DNA from: Bdellovibrionales bacterium RIFOXYA1_FULL_36_14
GTDB taxonomy: Bacteria; Bdellovibrionota; Bacteriovoracia; Bacteriovoracales; Bacteriovoracaceae
Direction: 5' to 3'
Length of the DNA stretch: 64,000 bases
NCBI GenBank assembly: GCA_001769975.1
Contig: MEPW01000023.1
Span: forward strand, 1 to 64,000
Shown: positions 47,082-55,504 of the stretch, one piece after another
How positions within the stretch are numbered: the stretch's first letter is position 1
How the letters are laid out: each line of letters begins with the position of its first letter
Notes under the pieces: model-generated
Told to the model about the DNA's origin: nothing
The model's input: only the letters and a program-made list of their open reading frames with translations
The model's database searches: none
Program-made: the position numbers and the translations under genes

Positions 47082-48007
47082 TTACAAAGCGCTCGCATAT
47101 GGTATAAAACACCTTCCGTCAAACCTTGTGGTTCGTACCCTCCTTCCAGATAAGAAATAATCCGACCTTTAAAAGAAGGAGTAGATTCCATGATTATCTT
47201 AGTGAACTCACCGTAGACCTCACTCGATAAATTTATACCCGATAAAAAATCCCTCGCATGGGCATCAAACCCCGCCGAAATCAAAATAAAATCTGGCCCA
47301 AAATTTTGTACAATTGGTACAATCTCATTATTAAAAACCTCCAGATATTCCTTATCACCACTATGAATTTTCATAGGAAAATTTCGGTTATATCCTTTTC
47401 CGGTGTCACGCCCGTTTTCATTACTAGCTCCGGTTCCCGGATAATGTGGATACTGGTGCAAGCTGATATAATAAACGCTGTGGTCCTCGTAAAAAATTTC
47501 TTCAGTTCCGTTACCATGATGAACGTCCCAATCCAAAATTAATATTTTCTTTATTTGGTGTTTTGCTTGCAGATACTTCGCAGTAATGGCCACATTATTA
47601 AACAAACAAAAGCCCATTGGTTTATTAGTTTCCGCATGATGACCAGGTGGTCTTGCGGCAATAAAGGCCCGTTTAAAGTTGCCTTTCATAATTTCATCGC
47701 TCGCCAAAATACCGGCACCCGCGGCATACAACGCCACCTCAAATGAATTTTTACAAATAACGGTATCAGCATCCAGTGCTTTGATTTCTCTGATGGATGC
47801 TTCTTCTATTCTTTTAATATGGGATTCAGGATGAACTCGAAGTAAATCTTCCCGCTTGGCCTTAATTGGCTTTTTAATGACCAACTTATCTCTAAACGAA
47901 CAATGCTCAATGCCAGCATTAATCCAATCCAAACGAAACTTGGTTTCTGGATGATCATCAGTTTCATGTTGTTTAAAGATGTCGTCGTAGATATAGAGTA
48001 AGGACAT
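47078..48007 (-). CDS. Histone-deacetylase-family hydrolase
   Basis: Zinc-dependent amidohydrolase of the HDAC/acetoin-utilisation/acetylpolyamine family, 309 residues. The ORF track start at 48049 is 14 codons too early: ATG 48007 has GGGGAG at good distance. Motifs: ARPPGHHA (His123-His124), the zinc site LDWDVHHGNGT (Asp161, His163) and SAGFDAH (Asp248), plus EGGYEPQGL near the end. These proteins remove acetyl groups from lysines or small amines in the cytoplasm. The acs gene at the other end of the window makes acetyl-CoA, but no direct operon link exists, so the substrate is open. Confidence 0.93.
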   Translation of the reverse strand: MSLLYIYDDIFKQHETDDHPETKFRLDWINAGIEHCSFRDKLVIKKPIKAKREDLLRVHPESHIKRIEEASIREIKALDADTVICKNSFEVALYAAGAGILASDEIMKGNFKRAFIAARPPGHHAETNKPMGFCLFNNVAITAKYLQAKHQIKKILILDWDVHHGNGTEEIFYEDHSVYYISLHQYPHYPGTGASNENGRDTGKGYNRNFPMKIHSGDKEYLEVFNNEIVPIVQNFGPDFILISAGFDAHARDFLSGINLSSEVYGEFTKIIMESTPSFKGRIISYLEGGYEPQGLTEGVLYHMRALCN

Positions 48008-48109
48008 AACTTCTCCCCTTAGGTTAGCAAAACTGTCAGATATTAACATAAATGTGAAATAATAAACAAATGATAAAATGATTAGCGCATGTAGTCTTTA
48101 GAGATTTTT

Positions 48110-48868
48110 GTGGAATTTAAATTATATAATGGATTAAGTATGACCAATTTTTTTAAAACCACCGTCCAACCCAAGAATTTACTCTTAAAAGTATTTTTCG
48201 TTTTATTTTTTTATAAATTCTATAAATTTATCATCGCCCAATCTTTAGGCCATCACAATTATTACCTCCTTGAATATTTCCATTCCATTTATCGCCTAAT
48301 CGCAATACTGCTGGCCTTTTATTGGATAAGTCATTTATATCCGTCACCCAAAAAACAATTTATCATATCCAATCGCCCCTTAGTCCTTCTAAATCTTGGC
48401 ATCTTCTTCCCTCTTTTTTTTATCATACGATACCTTAACTATGATTTTAGCTTTCATTTCAATCAATTTTTTCAAGAACTAGGTTTTTGTGTGTTAGTGG
48501 GCCTATTTGAAGAATTTTTTTTTCGTGGGTTGATGCTCACTCTATTTTTTAACTACTTTACCAAGTCCAAGGCCATTATTTTTTCTTCTCTTATTTTTAT
48601 GATTTGGCATCTTGATGTCACTCAAAATCACCTTGAATTGTTTACAATTTTCTTGGCCAGCATTTATTTTTCCCTTAATTTCACCTCCGGAATATCACTT
48701 CTGGTTTTAGCTTTTTTCCATTTTTTATGGGATTTGATTATTTCAGGTTTTGGGTGGGAGGTTTTTAAACATCCGACCACGAATTTTTACGATGAATACC
48801 TGAGAATTGCTTTACTCATTACTTTTAGCTGGTTTATCTATGTATATAATAAGCGTAAAAAAAATTAG
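48110..48868 (+). CDS. CPBP-family intramembrane metalloprotease
   Basis: A hydrophobic protein of up to 252 residues with about six to seven membrane helices. It carries the CPBP (CAAX protease and bacteriocin-processing) motifs: EEFFFRG (Glu134, Glu135, Arg139), then His167 in FMIWHL, and His204 in AFFHFLWD. These enzymes cut substrates inside the membrane. Start is uncertain: GTG 48110 has a weak AGAGA; ATG 48140 (M11) lacks a clear site but is in frame and in the right place for the first helix. It lies divergent from the deacetylase gene and no bacteriocin cluster is nearby. Function is not deducible beyond the enzyme class. Confidence 0.82.
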   Translation: MEFKLYNGLSMTNFFKTTVQPKNLLLKVFFVLFFYKFYKFIIAQSLGHHNYYLLEYFHSIYRLIAILLAFYWISHLYPSPKKQFIISNRPLVLLNLGIFFPLFFIIRYLNYDFSFHFNQFFQELGFCVLVGLFEEFFFRGLMLTLFFNYFTKSKAIIFSSLIFMIWHLDVTQNHLELFTIFLASIYFSLNFTSGISLLVLAFFHFLWDLIISGFGWEVFKHPTTNFYDEYLRIALLITFSWFIYVYNKRKKN

Positions 48869-48978
48869 TTCAAATCAAACAGCCAATTTCTCTTTTATTA
48901 TCATTGATATTTTTATAAGTTAAATCGACAAAAATGATTGTTTTTGATATAGAAATCTTTTAACGCTGGAGTCTTAAT

Positions 48979-49812
48979 TTGGCAGAATACATCGAAAAAT
49001 ATGTAGGTAACAAATCCCCGCTTCGAGCGTCAGTAGTCATCGATACGGAGCTAATTGAGCAAATCAGAAAAATGCAAAAGTTATCTCCCGTAAGTACCAT
49101 AGGTCTCGGCAGGGCCTTATCAGGTGCACTGCTTTTAGCTTCTAATACCAAAAACAATCATAAAGTCGGCCTGCAATTTAAGGGCATAGGCCCCCTTGGA
49201 AGTATCTATGCGGAGGCCAATTACGAAGGGCAAACCAGAGGTTGTGTCAGTAATCCGGGACTCATCATGGAAAAGCCCGAAGACAATTTTAGCCTAAAAA
49301 ACACCCTAGGCTTAGGTGAGCTGACCGTATTTAACAATATGGGAGACGGAGGAATGTACCAAGGACGCGTCCTTCTACAAACTTCAGAGATTGGTGATGA
49401 CATTGCTTTTTTTCTCTATCAATCCCAGCAAATTCCCTCCATCGTTTCACTTGGTATTTATCTGGACAAAAATGGGATTGTTCAAGGAAGCGGCGGTATT
49501 ATCGTCGAGCTCATGCCAGGACATACTGAGGAATTAATCAATCAGCTTGAAAAAAATGTTTCCAAGATTAAATCTATTTCCTCGATGATTTCAGATCATG
49601 CCAGTCATGATGAAATTATGAACGCTTTTTTATCTGGAATTGAGATGAATTCGATGAATCATCATAGGGAAATTGAATTTAAATGTGAATGTAGTGAAGA
49701 ACGGGCAGCACGTTCTCTAAGCCTTTTAGAAAAAAATACCAAAAGCTCTGAAAAAGATTTCAAAATCACCTGCGAGTTTTGCGGAAAGGAATACCTACTC
49801 TCCCCCAAATAA
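48979..49812 (+). CDS. hslO: Redox-regulated chaperone Hsp33
   Basis: Cytoplasmic holdase turned on by oxidation. The 277-residue protein has the Hsp33 fold signatures (LGRALSGALLLAS, GPLGSIYAEA, GRGYVxxP-type GCVSNPG, SGGIIVELMPG) and the C-terminal zinc site CxC...CxxC (Cys236, Cys238, Cys265, Cys268), which releases zinc and forms disulfides under oxidative stress. The start is TTG at 48979, supported by GGAG seven bases upstream; no ATG/GTG fits the conserved N-terminus. It is transcribed alone and its likely promoter is in the 110 bases after the CPBP gene, though no clear boxes are seen. Confidence 0.96.
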   Translation: MAEYIEKYVGNKSPLRASVVIDTELIEQIRKMQKLSPVSTIGLGRALSGALLLASNTKNNHKVGLQFKGIGPLGSIYAEANYEGQTRGCVSNPGLIMEKPEDNFSLKNTLGLGELTVFNNMGDGGMYQGRVLLQTSEIGDDIAFFLYQSQQIPSIVSLGIYLDKNGIVQGSGGIIVELMPGHTEELINQLEKNVSKIKSISSMISDHASHDEIMNAFLSGIEMNSMNHHREIEFKCECSEERAARSLSLLEKNTKSSEKDFKITCEFCGKEYLLSPK

Positions 49813-49846
49813 ATGATGTCTGTTGAAGATTAGAAATAATGAATAT

Positions 49847-50128
49847 TTAATGAACCAGATTGTAGGCCCGAAATATTCCCACAATGCTTACAAAAATCCA
49901 AAAGGTATTAAGTAAAATATAAGCATAGTCTTTTTTTAGAGTGGAACACCAAGAAAGTATTACAGAGTCTATGGTGTTTAAAACCCAAACAAACATAAAG
50001 GGACTACTAGAGCCGAGCCAGCTTACCAGACTAAAGCTAAATATTCTCATTAACACACCAACCATTTCGATAGTGCGAATGTTTGTTAAAATTTTCTGGT
50101 TAATTGGATACAAAAGTGTCATTTTCAT
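49847..50128 (-). CDS. Small three-helix membrane protein
   Basis: A 93-residue protein with three hydrophobic segments (about 22-38, 42-58, 67-88) and a basic first 18 residues. The start at 50128 has AAGGGG nine bases upstream. Segments such as SFSLVSWLGSSSPFMFVWVLNTID recall small PQ-loop or PnuC-like membrane proteins, but this is only a resemblance. The opposite-strand ORF at 49941-50144 has no ribosome-binding site and I treat it as a shadow. It stands alone between hslO and a secreted protein gene. Confidence 0.6.
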   Translation of the reverse strand: MKMTLLYPINQKILTNIRTIEMVGVLMRIFSFSLVSWLGSSSPFMFVWVLNTIDSVILSWCSTLKKDYAYILLNTFWIFVSIVGIFRAYNLVH

Positions 50129-50221
50129 TGAGCCCCTTTTATAATGATATATTTAATAAATCTAGAAATAAATATCAGAATGACTTAAAAGAAGTTACAA
50201 TTTTATTATAAGGGAAGGTTT

Positions 50222-50860
50222 ATGAAGCTTTTCGTTTTATTGATAATTATTTTTGGAAAAACTTTTGCCAACGAAAACACATCCATTGTGTGTAAGGAAA
50301 ATCGATCAAGAGAACTCCAAACCATTGTTAAGGCGAGTCAGGATGCGCGAAAAAATTTTGAAAATTTGACCCAAGAACAGCTGAACTTATTGGGAAAAAA
50401 AGATAACGAACATCTTTTACGGATCGAGAAAATTTTTAAAGAAGGATGTTTAACATCATCTGAAGATTTTGCAGCCGCCGCAATGGTGTTTCAATATGGT
50501 GCAACCTCAAAACATTTTTTTCAATCATTTTTATGGGCAAAAAAAGCAGTTGAACTGGGTGATACTACTCAAAAACGTTTAATGGCACTTTCAATTGATC
50601 GCTATCTAATAAGTATTAACCATAAGCAAATTTTTGCCAGCCAGGCCTTTAAACCTGATAGGCCTAAAAATAGTTGCTGGTGTCTTGAGATGGTGGAAAA
50701 AAGTTTTCCTGACAAACTGAGATTACATTATATGGGCAATAATTTAAATGCACAGATAACTTGGTTAAAGGGCCTTAATAAAAACAATAAATGTCCTCAG
50801 ATTTATTGTAACAAGAAAAGAAAGAATTCTCCCAAGGGAACAGTGCCAGGGTTTTGGTAA
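50222..50860 (+). CDS. Secreted DUF6624-like protein
   Basis: A 212-residue exported protein (signal MKLFVLLIIIFGKTFA, NE), with AGGGAAGG before the start. The central part, KDNEHLLRIEKIFKEG, AAMVFQYGATSKHFFQSFL, and LSIDRYLISINHKQIFASQ, fits the pattern of DUF6624 (Asp-Asn then a helical core ending DR..v..g..Q.yGTQ), with an unusual Cys-containing extension (SCWCLEM, KCPQIYCNKK). The two extra Cys pairs suggest disulfides in the periplasm or outside. DUF6624 has no known activity. It is a single gene. Confidence 0.65.
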   Translation: MKLFVLLIIIFGKTFANENTSIVCKENRSRELQTIVKASQDARKNFENLTQEQLNLLGKKDNEHLLRIEKIFKEGCLTSSEDFAAAAMVFQYGATSKHFFQSFLWAKKAVELGDTTQKRLMALSIDRYLISINHKQIFASQAFKPDRPKNSCWCLEMVEKSFPDKLRLHYMGNNLNAQITWLKGLNKNNKCPQIYCNKKRKNSPKGTVPGFW

Positions 50861-51366
50861 ATTTTATTCGTAGTCTTTAAAGAATGCCTACACCTACGTA
50901 GAGTCTTAGCGTTCACTTATCTTGTCTATTTATAATTTAGAGTTTAGCCTGATTGTTTTCCTCAAAATGTCTGTCCCGGACGGGTACTTAGGATTTAAAT
51001 ACTGATCCATTTTATTTTGTCCAAAATCCTTGATCGTTTTGCGCTTATTGCTTTTGGATCGATAAAAGTTGATATTGGAGAGATCGTTGCTAACTCTCTT
51101 ATCAACGATCTCTTTAACTTTTCGAGTAATAGCATGGTTTCAATGATCCAAAATATTTTTCAAAAAAGTCTTACAGTGAAAAATATTTTTATTCACTCAT
51201 ATTAACACTTGGATTTTCAATTTGAGAATCAAGAGACAAAGTACCCTTCCCGGACAAGTAAACGTATAAAATGAAATAAAAGTTTTATAAATATTTTTTG
51301 AGATCAGGTCAAATCAGAAGTTCCGGCTAAAAAACTGGTCTTGCACGCCATTAGACCGACTGACTA
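50861..51366. other. Non-coding 500-base stretch with REP-like ends
   Basis: No convincing gene. The ORF of 62 codons at 51017-51205 has no ribosome-binding site and lies within inverted-repeat structure, so I reject it. The stretch contains an 18-bp imperfect inverted repeat pair and an internal 11-bp hairpin, described separately, and otherwise AT-rich spacer. Confidence 0.6.
50972..51256. repeat. REP-like inverted-repeat element
   Basis: TGTCCCGGACGGGTACTT at 50972-50989 and AAGTACCCTTCCCGGACA at 51239-51256 are inverted copies matching at 16 of 18 positions, spanning 285 bases. Within them, AGAGATCGTTG (51079-51089) and CAACGATCTCT (51103-51113) form a perfect 11-bp stem. G/C-rich CCCGGAC repeats stand out against the AT-rich context. 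This looks like a REPIN-type or small non-autonomous element; no transposase is present in the window. Confidence 0.55.
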
Positions 51367-51816
51367 TTAAAAATCCCCCCAATCCGGTTGCAGGGTAATA
51401 AGACCCAATTCATCACGCCACATTTTTACCACACTTAAGCGGTCATCCAATACAAATAAAATATCATATCGATTTTTTATCTGTTCTAGGTAAATTTCTT
51501 TTTTCACCAGAGCATCATCCCGACGATCTTTTGATTTTCGAGAATAATATTCATCATACCTTATAGAATGATCAGCCAACCATTGTTTGGTTAACCCATC
51601 AAATCGCTCTCCTCTTCCTGTGATAATAATAATTTTATATTCGCGTAAAGAGAAAGCCTTTAACAATTCATGACACCAATGATTGACTTTATCGGAGGGG
51701 ATTTGCTCCATGAAGTTCTTCCAATCAGGCGGATTTTGCCTGACTAAAGACACTCGGTGCTCCATCTCGACCAAGGTCCCATCCAAATCTACAATTATGG
51801 CCTTGGGTTTATTCAT
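51367..51816 (-). CDS. PNKP-type 3'-phosphatase (HAD family)
   Basis: The ORF track starts at 51975, inside the neighbouring gene; the real start is ATG 51816 (MNKPKAIIVDLDGT), giving 149 residues. It is a HAD phosphatase with the nucleophile motif DLDGT (Asp10, Asp12), ITGRGE, and the closing signature DDRLSVVKMWRDELGL...GDF. That last signature matches the 3'-phosphatase half of T4 polynucleotide kinase, which removes 3'-phosphates from nucleic acid ends. Its kinase half is missing. It overlaps the end of the upstream kinase-like gene by eight bases, so the two are translated together. Alternative substrates (nucleotides) cannot be excluded. Confidence 0.85.
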   Translation of the reverse strand: MNKPKAIIVDLDGTLVEMEHRVSLVRQNPPDWKNFMEQIPSDKVNHWCHELLKAFSLREYKIIIITGRGERFDGLTKQWLADHSIRYDEYYSRKSKDRRDDALVKKEIYLEQIKNRYDILFVLDDRLSVVKMWRDELGLITLQPDWGDF

Positions 51817-53485
51817 TATGAGCAATCTCGTAACCACTTCCACCAATAAATTCCCTGATCGGTGAAAAGCGATCCACGTCTTCGATCTGTGGATATTCCA
51901 AAACTGTATCAAGCAAGGATAAAAGTCTAATACCTCTGATGTAGGCATCCAGTCTACCTTGCGCCAATAACTCATTTAAATATTTTTTATCGGGAAGTTT
52001 ATCTTTTAAGACCGCTTTTAATATCGGTAGCTCATAAGGGAGACCGGAATTAAGTACGGCATCTACTGAATAAACGTAAGGGATAATATGCTTTAATTCT
52101 CCTTTTCTTACATAAAACCAATGCTCTAAGGTTTTTTTGGCCTCGTATGCACGATAAAGGGAATCGCGGATCATGCGTTTTAAAAGTCTGATATCTGTCC
52201 ACATGGTATAGGAACTATCAGAACTTCTAAGCATATTGGCGGATTCAGTGTAAATTTTAAATTTATTTCGAGAAGGCACACTGGCGGTCAACTTTTGAAA
52301 AAGACCATGCAGACAATCTATTAAAATGATTTCATCTTTACCGACTTTGAAATCCGTATAACCGTCTCGCATACCTGTTTTAAAATTATATTTAGGACGC
52401 TTGATAGTCTTGCCGGAAATTAAATCCTTTAAATTTTCATTAAGAAGCGGAATATCAATTGCTTCCGGCATCTCATAATCATAATCACCAAATTCATCCT
52501 TGGGATGTTCACTCAAGTTGTAAAAATAATCATCAATATTAAGTTGTTTTAGTTTGAGACCATTTTTTTCCAGTTCTTTTTCAATAATAGTCGTAGTCGT
52601 AGTTTTATTGGAACAACTTGGACCGGCGATAATCACCACTTTTATTTCATTTTTTCTGCCTACAATTTTTGTCACAACACTGGCAATATCATTATAGAAT
52701 CTTTGATCAGAGAGTTTCATCAATTCCTTGAAACTTTTTCCGTTACGACCAATAATCCAATCATTGAGTCCGAAAACCGTGTCACATTCATGTTGAATAT
52801 TCCAGGTAAGAGTCTGCCTTACCCTTTCCTTATGTATTCCATTATGAGTAAACTGGGCCTTGGATATCTCATTTTGCATGATTTTCTTTTTTCCTTCCCT
52901 GAAAATCATAAACCCTTCCGCAATCATCACTTCACCAATATCTTTTAGCGTGGTTTCAATTTGATCTTGGATATAATCGCGGGTGGGAAAATAATCACTA
53001 TCCGTTAACCCTTCTTGAGATTTTAAAATAACTTTTTTCACAAAGAGCGTAGAAACTTCATGCAACAAAGTTTTATCCGTAAAATATTTGGCAAATACCG
53101 TACCAATAAAGTCGGTTAACTCGGGACTATTTTTATCTGTTAATCGCTGGATTTTCTTTTCGCTAACAAAGTGAAGCAAGAGCAAAGTGGTAAAGCGACT
53201 GGCAAACTCAACGCGATTAATGCGAATTTCCCTTTCATTTTTATCAAAAGACTTGATCACCCGAGAAAAAAACTGGGCCAAAAAATCAATATTGTAAAAG
53301 TTATTATAGGCATTCTCCTTCACCATGTCGGCGTATTTAAAAGCTCTTTCCTGGGCTTCCCAAGAAGCAGCGTTCTCCACATCCATAATACATCTGGAAA
53401 TGGCGTTTTGAACTTTGGCAATTTGAAAACTTTCAACTTGAGCGTTCTTGTTAATCATTTTAATGAGCGTATTAGGTACTGGCAT
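51809..53485 (-). CDS. ATP-cone / uridine-kinase-like protein
   Basis: A 558-residue cytoplasmic protein with two parts. Residues about 6-205 look like an ATP-cone regulatory region (VESFQIAKVQNAISRCI, EIRINRVEFASRF, then FPTRDYIQDQIETTL and FMIFREGKKKI, the pattern seen before ribonucleotide reductases). Residues 280-500 are a P-loop kinase of the uridine/phosphoribulokinase type: GPSCSNKTT (288-296), LNIDDYF, PKYNF, and LIDCLHGL. The P-loop has Asn293 where Gly is expected (GxxxxGK), an unusual change; the DNA codon is AAT. If active it would phosphorylate nucleosides. Its last eight bases overlap the phosphatase gene. AAGGA lies nine bases before the start. Confidence 0.82.
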   Translation of the reverse strand: MPVPNTLIKMINKNAQVESFQIAKVQNAISRCIMDVENAASWEAQERAFKYADMVKENAYNNFYNIDFLAQFFSRVIKSFDKNEREIRINRVEFASRFTTLLLLHFVSEKKIQRLTDKNSPELTDFIGTVFAKYFTDKTLLHEVSTLFVKKVILKSQEGLTDSDYFPTRDYIQDQIETTLKDIGEVMIAEGFMIFREGKKKIMQNEISKAQFTHNGIHKERVRQTLTWNIQHECDTVFGLNDWIIGRNGKSFKELMKLSDQRFYNDIASVVTKIVGRKNEIKVVIIAGPSCSNKTTTTTIIEKELEKNGLKLKQLNIDDYFYNLSEHPKDEFGDYDYEMPEAIDIPLLNENLKDLISGKTIKRPKYNFKTGMRDGYTDFKVGKDEIILIDCLHGLFQKLTASVPSRNKFKIYTESANMLRSSDSSYTMWTDIRLLKRMIRDSLYRAYEAKKTLEHWFYVRKGELKHIIPYVYSVDAVLNSGLPYELPILKAVLKDKLPDKKYLNELLAQGRLDAYIRGIRLLSLLDTVLEYPQIEDVDRFSPIREFIGGSGYEIAHNE

Positions 53486-53555
53486 AGCTTAAATCCTTCA
53501 GGGTTAATGGGTAGGTTAAAAATTATCTTATCTACTTTCAAAAAACAATTCATAT

Positions 53556-53614
53556 CTAACATTATATTACATTTTTAAATAAGTTTTGACGGTATTTTTT
53601 TGGCCGGATATGAT
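53556..53614 (+). promoter_or_regulatory. Promoter of first C25 peptidase gene
   Basis: TTGACG (53586-53591), 17-base spacer, TATGAT (53609-53614) form a good sigma-70 promoter. Twelve bases upstream lies CTAACATTATATTACATT (53556-53573), an 18-base AT-rich element that recurs exactly, at nearly the same place, before the second peptidase gene. It may be an UP element or a regulator site. Transcription would start about 50 bases before the ATG at 53670. Confidence 0.75.
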
Positions 53615-53669
53615 TCCTCTGAAGTCGTTGTTTCGACTGCGTATATTAACTCACGTCAAGGAAGATCCT

Positions 53670-55316
53670 ATGTTTAAAATTTTATCTCTCTCTTTGCTCG
53701 CTTTATTTGCCGTAAATGTTCTTGGTCGGGTTGAAGTTTCTCAACAAGGTGACCTTATCAACTATGAATTTTCTGACCTTTCCATAAGCACAGAAAATCT
53801 GACTATTGAAGGTTCGGAATTTATTCGCACAAAACTCGTAGGTGCTGATGACTACGAAGCTATTTTATTTGAACTGGGCATGCCTGAAATTCCAGTTATT
53901 CGTTTTTATGCGCCACAAGGCGAAGTTGAAGTTGTTTTAGGCGATGAAAAAGATTTTGGTCAACCCAAGGGACTTGCCATGGACCTTGTGCCAAACCTTG
54001 AATCTTTGGAAAAAATTAAAGGTAGCACAAGAAAACTTATCATTAATAAGTCATTTCAAAAAAGCAGTGCCTATTATCCTGCTAAAAAATTTGAAATCAG
54101 TAATGGCGGAACTACTAACGGCAATCAAGAACAGTTAATAACCGTTTACCCGCTTACTTGGAATCCATCATCAAAATCTATTAAACTAGTTAAGAATTTC
54201 CAAGTCATTGTTAAACCTGCTGTACAAGAACAAACCAAAAGTTTAGAAGTGGAAACCATGGTTTTTGTTATCGGTGGACAATTTAAAAATAGTCCCGCTA
54301 TAGCTCAATACGAAAATTTTAAAAAGCAGCTTGGTTTTAATGTAGTTCGAATTATTGTTGAAGGTTCAGTAAATACACCTGAAGCAATTCGCACCAAACT
54401 ACAAGAGCTTTTAAAGTCCACAAATTTGAAGTACGCTTTGATTTTTGGGGATGCTGAACATGTTCCGGCCAAGAAATCCAACATTATCTCTGGAGTGACC
54501 GACCACTTCTACGCAGCGATTGATACCAACAATTACGCCCAAGATATCAATGGTCCAGATATTGGAGTAGGAAGAGTTACTATAAAAAATGAAACCGAAT
54601 TACAAAATGTTGTTGATAAATTCATTAAGTATCAAACTACTAATTTTACCACTGATGAATGGCTATCAAACGCCTCCTTCCTTGCAACCAATGACAGATA
54701 TACTGTTGCCGAAGGTTCCCACAACTACGTCATTGACAGTTTTATGACCAACCACGGTTACAGCGGAATTTTTCCTAATGCTGCTCAACCGGGCGGTGAT
54801 AAACTTTACGCCATCACCTATCGGGTTAAAAATGAACAAGTAATAAACGCCATTAGTGCTGGTAGATCCATTATCGACTACTCCGGACATGGTGCCACTA
54901 CTTTTTGGGATGCTCCAAGATTCACTCAAGCTAACGTTAGAGATCTGAATCACTCCGCAGCCCTACCCTTTGTTATTTCTAACGCTTGTATCACCGGACA
55001 ATTTACCGTAAACGAATCCTTTGCTGAAACCTGGATCAAGCATCCACATGGTGCCATTATGTTTTGGGGATCTATGGATAGCACATATTGGGATGAAGAT
55101 GATTTCTTAGAAAGAGATACATTTAAGGGCATTTTTGAACTAAAGAAAGCCACCTTTTCGGAAATTACCCATTACGGTCTCAAGGAACTCTGGAGAAGAT
55201 ACAATGGGCAAAACCGCGCAGCCTACTACTGGGAAACTTATCTTACTTTTGGCGACCCATCTATTAAACTCAAGGTCAATGGTAATCAAGATTTTCTAGC
55301 TGAAGTCCTACCTTAA
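53670..55316 (+). CDS. Gingipain-type cysteine peptidase (C25), short form
   Basis: The track start is a TTG at 53586 that falls on the promoter itself; ATG 53670 has AAGGAAG and begins a signal peptide (MFKILSLSLLALFAVNVLG), giving 548 residues. An N-terminal pro-region is followed by the caspase-like C25 catalytic domain: GDAEHVPAKK, the metal/structural PDIGVGRVTI, catalytic His407 (DYSGHG) and Cys440 (ISNACITG), and the closing YLTFGDPSIKL. It ends just after the catalytic domain, so unlike its neighbour it has no C-terminal extension. Secreted Arg/Lys-type peptidases of this family digest proteins outside the cell. It is in tandem with a second copy, with separate promoter and terminator. 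Confidence 0.92.
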   Translation: MFKILSLSLLALFAVNVLGRVEVSQQGDLINYEFSDLSISTENLTIEGSEFIRTKLVGADDYEAILFELGMPEIPVIRFYAPQGEVEVVLGDEKDFGQPKGLAMDLVPNLESLEKIKGSTRKLIINKSFQKSSAYYPAKKFEISNGGTTNGNQEQLITVYPLTWNPSSKSIKLVKNFQVIVKPAVQEQTKSLEVETMVFVIGGQFKNSPAIAQYENFKKQLGFNVVRIIVEGSVNTPEAIRTKLQELLKSTNLKYALIFGDAEHVPAKKSNIISGVTDHFYAAIDTNNYAQDINGPDIGVGRVTIKNETELQNVVDKFIKYQTTNFTTDEWLSNASFLATNDRYTVAEGSHNYVIDSFMTNHGYSGIFPNAAQPGGDKLYAITYRVKNEQVINAISAGRSIIDYSGHGATTFWDAPRFTQANVRDLNHSAALPFVISNACITGQFTVNESFAETWIKHPHGAIMFWGSMDSTYWDEDDFLERDTFKGIFELKKATFSEITHYGLKELWRRYNGQNRAAYYWETYLTFGDPSIKLKVNGNQDFLAEVLP

Positions 55317-55334
55317 ACATTTAGTTTTTTAATA

Positions 55335-55373
55335 CAACGTTTCTTACGATCTATAAATAAGTAAGAAACGTTG
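55335..55373 (+). terminator. Hairpin after first C25 peptidase gene
   Basis: CAACGTTTCTTAC and GTAAGAAACGTTG form a perfect 13-bp stem with a 13-base loop, 19 bases after the stop codon. Only a short T-rich tail (TTCTTAGTT) follows, so this may act as a moderate terminator or mRNA-stabilising hairpin. Confidence 0.7.
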
Positions 55374-55397
55374 TTCTTAGTTAATATCAAATCAATA

Positions 55398-55458
55398 CTA
55401 ACATTATATTACATTCCACTGAAAACTTTTGACTGGGTGTTTTCTACCTGGTTATGAT
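55398..55458 (+). promoter_or_regulatory. Promoter of second C25 peptidase gene
   Basis: TTGACT (55429-55434), 18-base spacer, TATGAT (55453-55458). The same 18-base element CTAACATTATATTACATT as in the first promoter lies at 55398-55415, 13 bases upstream of the -35 box. The spacers differ in sequence while the boxes and the element are kept, which is what selection on a shared promoter would leave after duplication. Confidence 0.75.
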
Positions 55459-55504
55459 TTTGTCGTATTACTAATTTATTATTGATTTACTCAAGGAAGA
55501 TTTT

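Noticed and set aside
49941-50144. Plus-strand ORF opposite the small membrane protein
   Set aside because: The minus-strand frame has a good ribosome-binding site and membrane helices; this one has neither.
51017-51205. Plus-strand ORF of 62 codons in the REP-like region
   Set aside because: No ribosome-binding site, and it runs through the inverted repeat that explains the sequence better.
50861-51366. CRISPR-like or tRNA gene in the gap
   Set aside because: Only two inverted repeat copies exist and no cloverleaf can be drawn.
53171-53578. Plus-strand ORF of 135 codons
   Set aside because: It is antisense to the ATP-cone part of the kinase gene, which has clear domain motifs.
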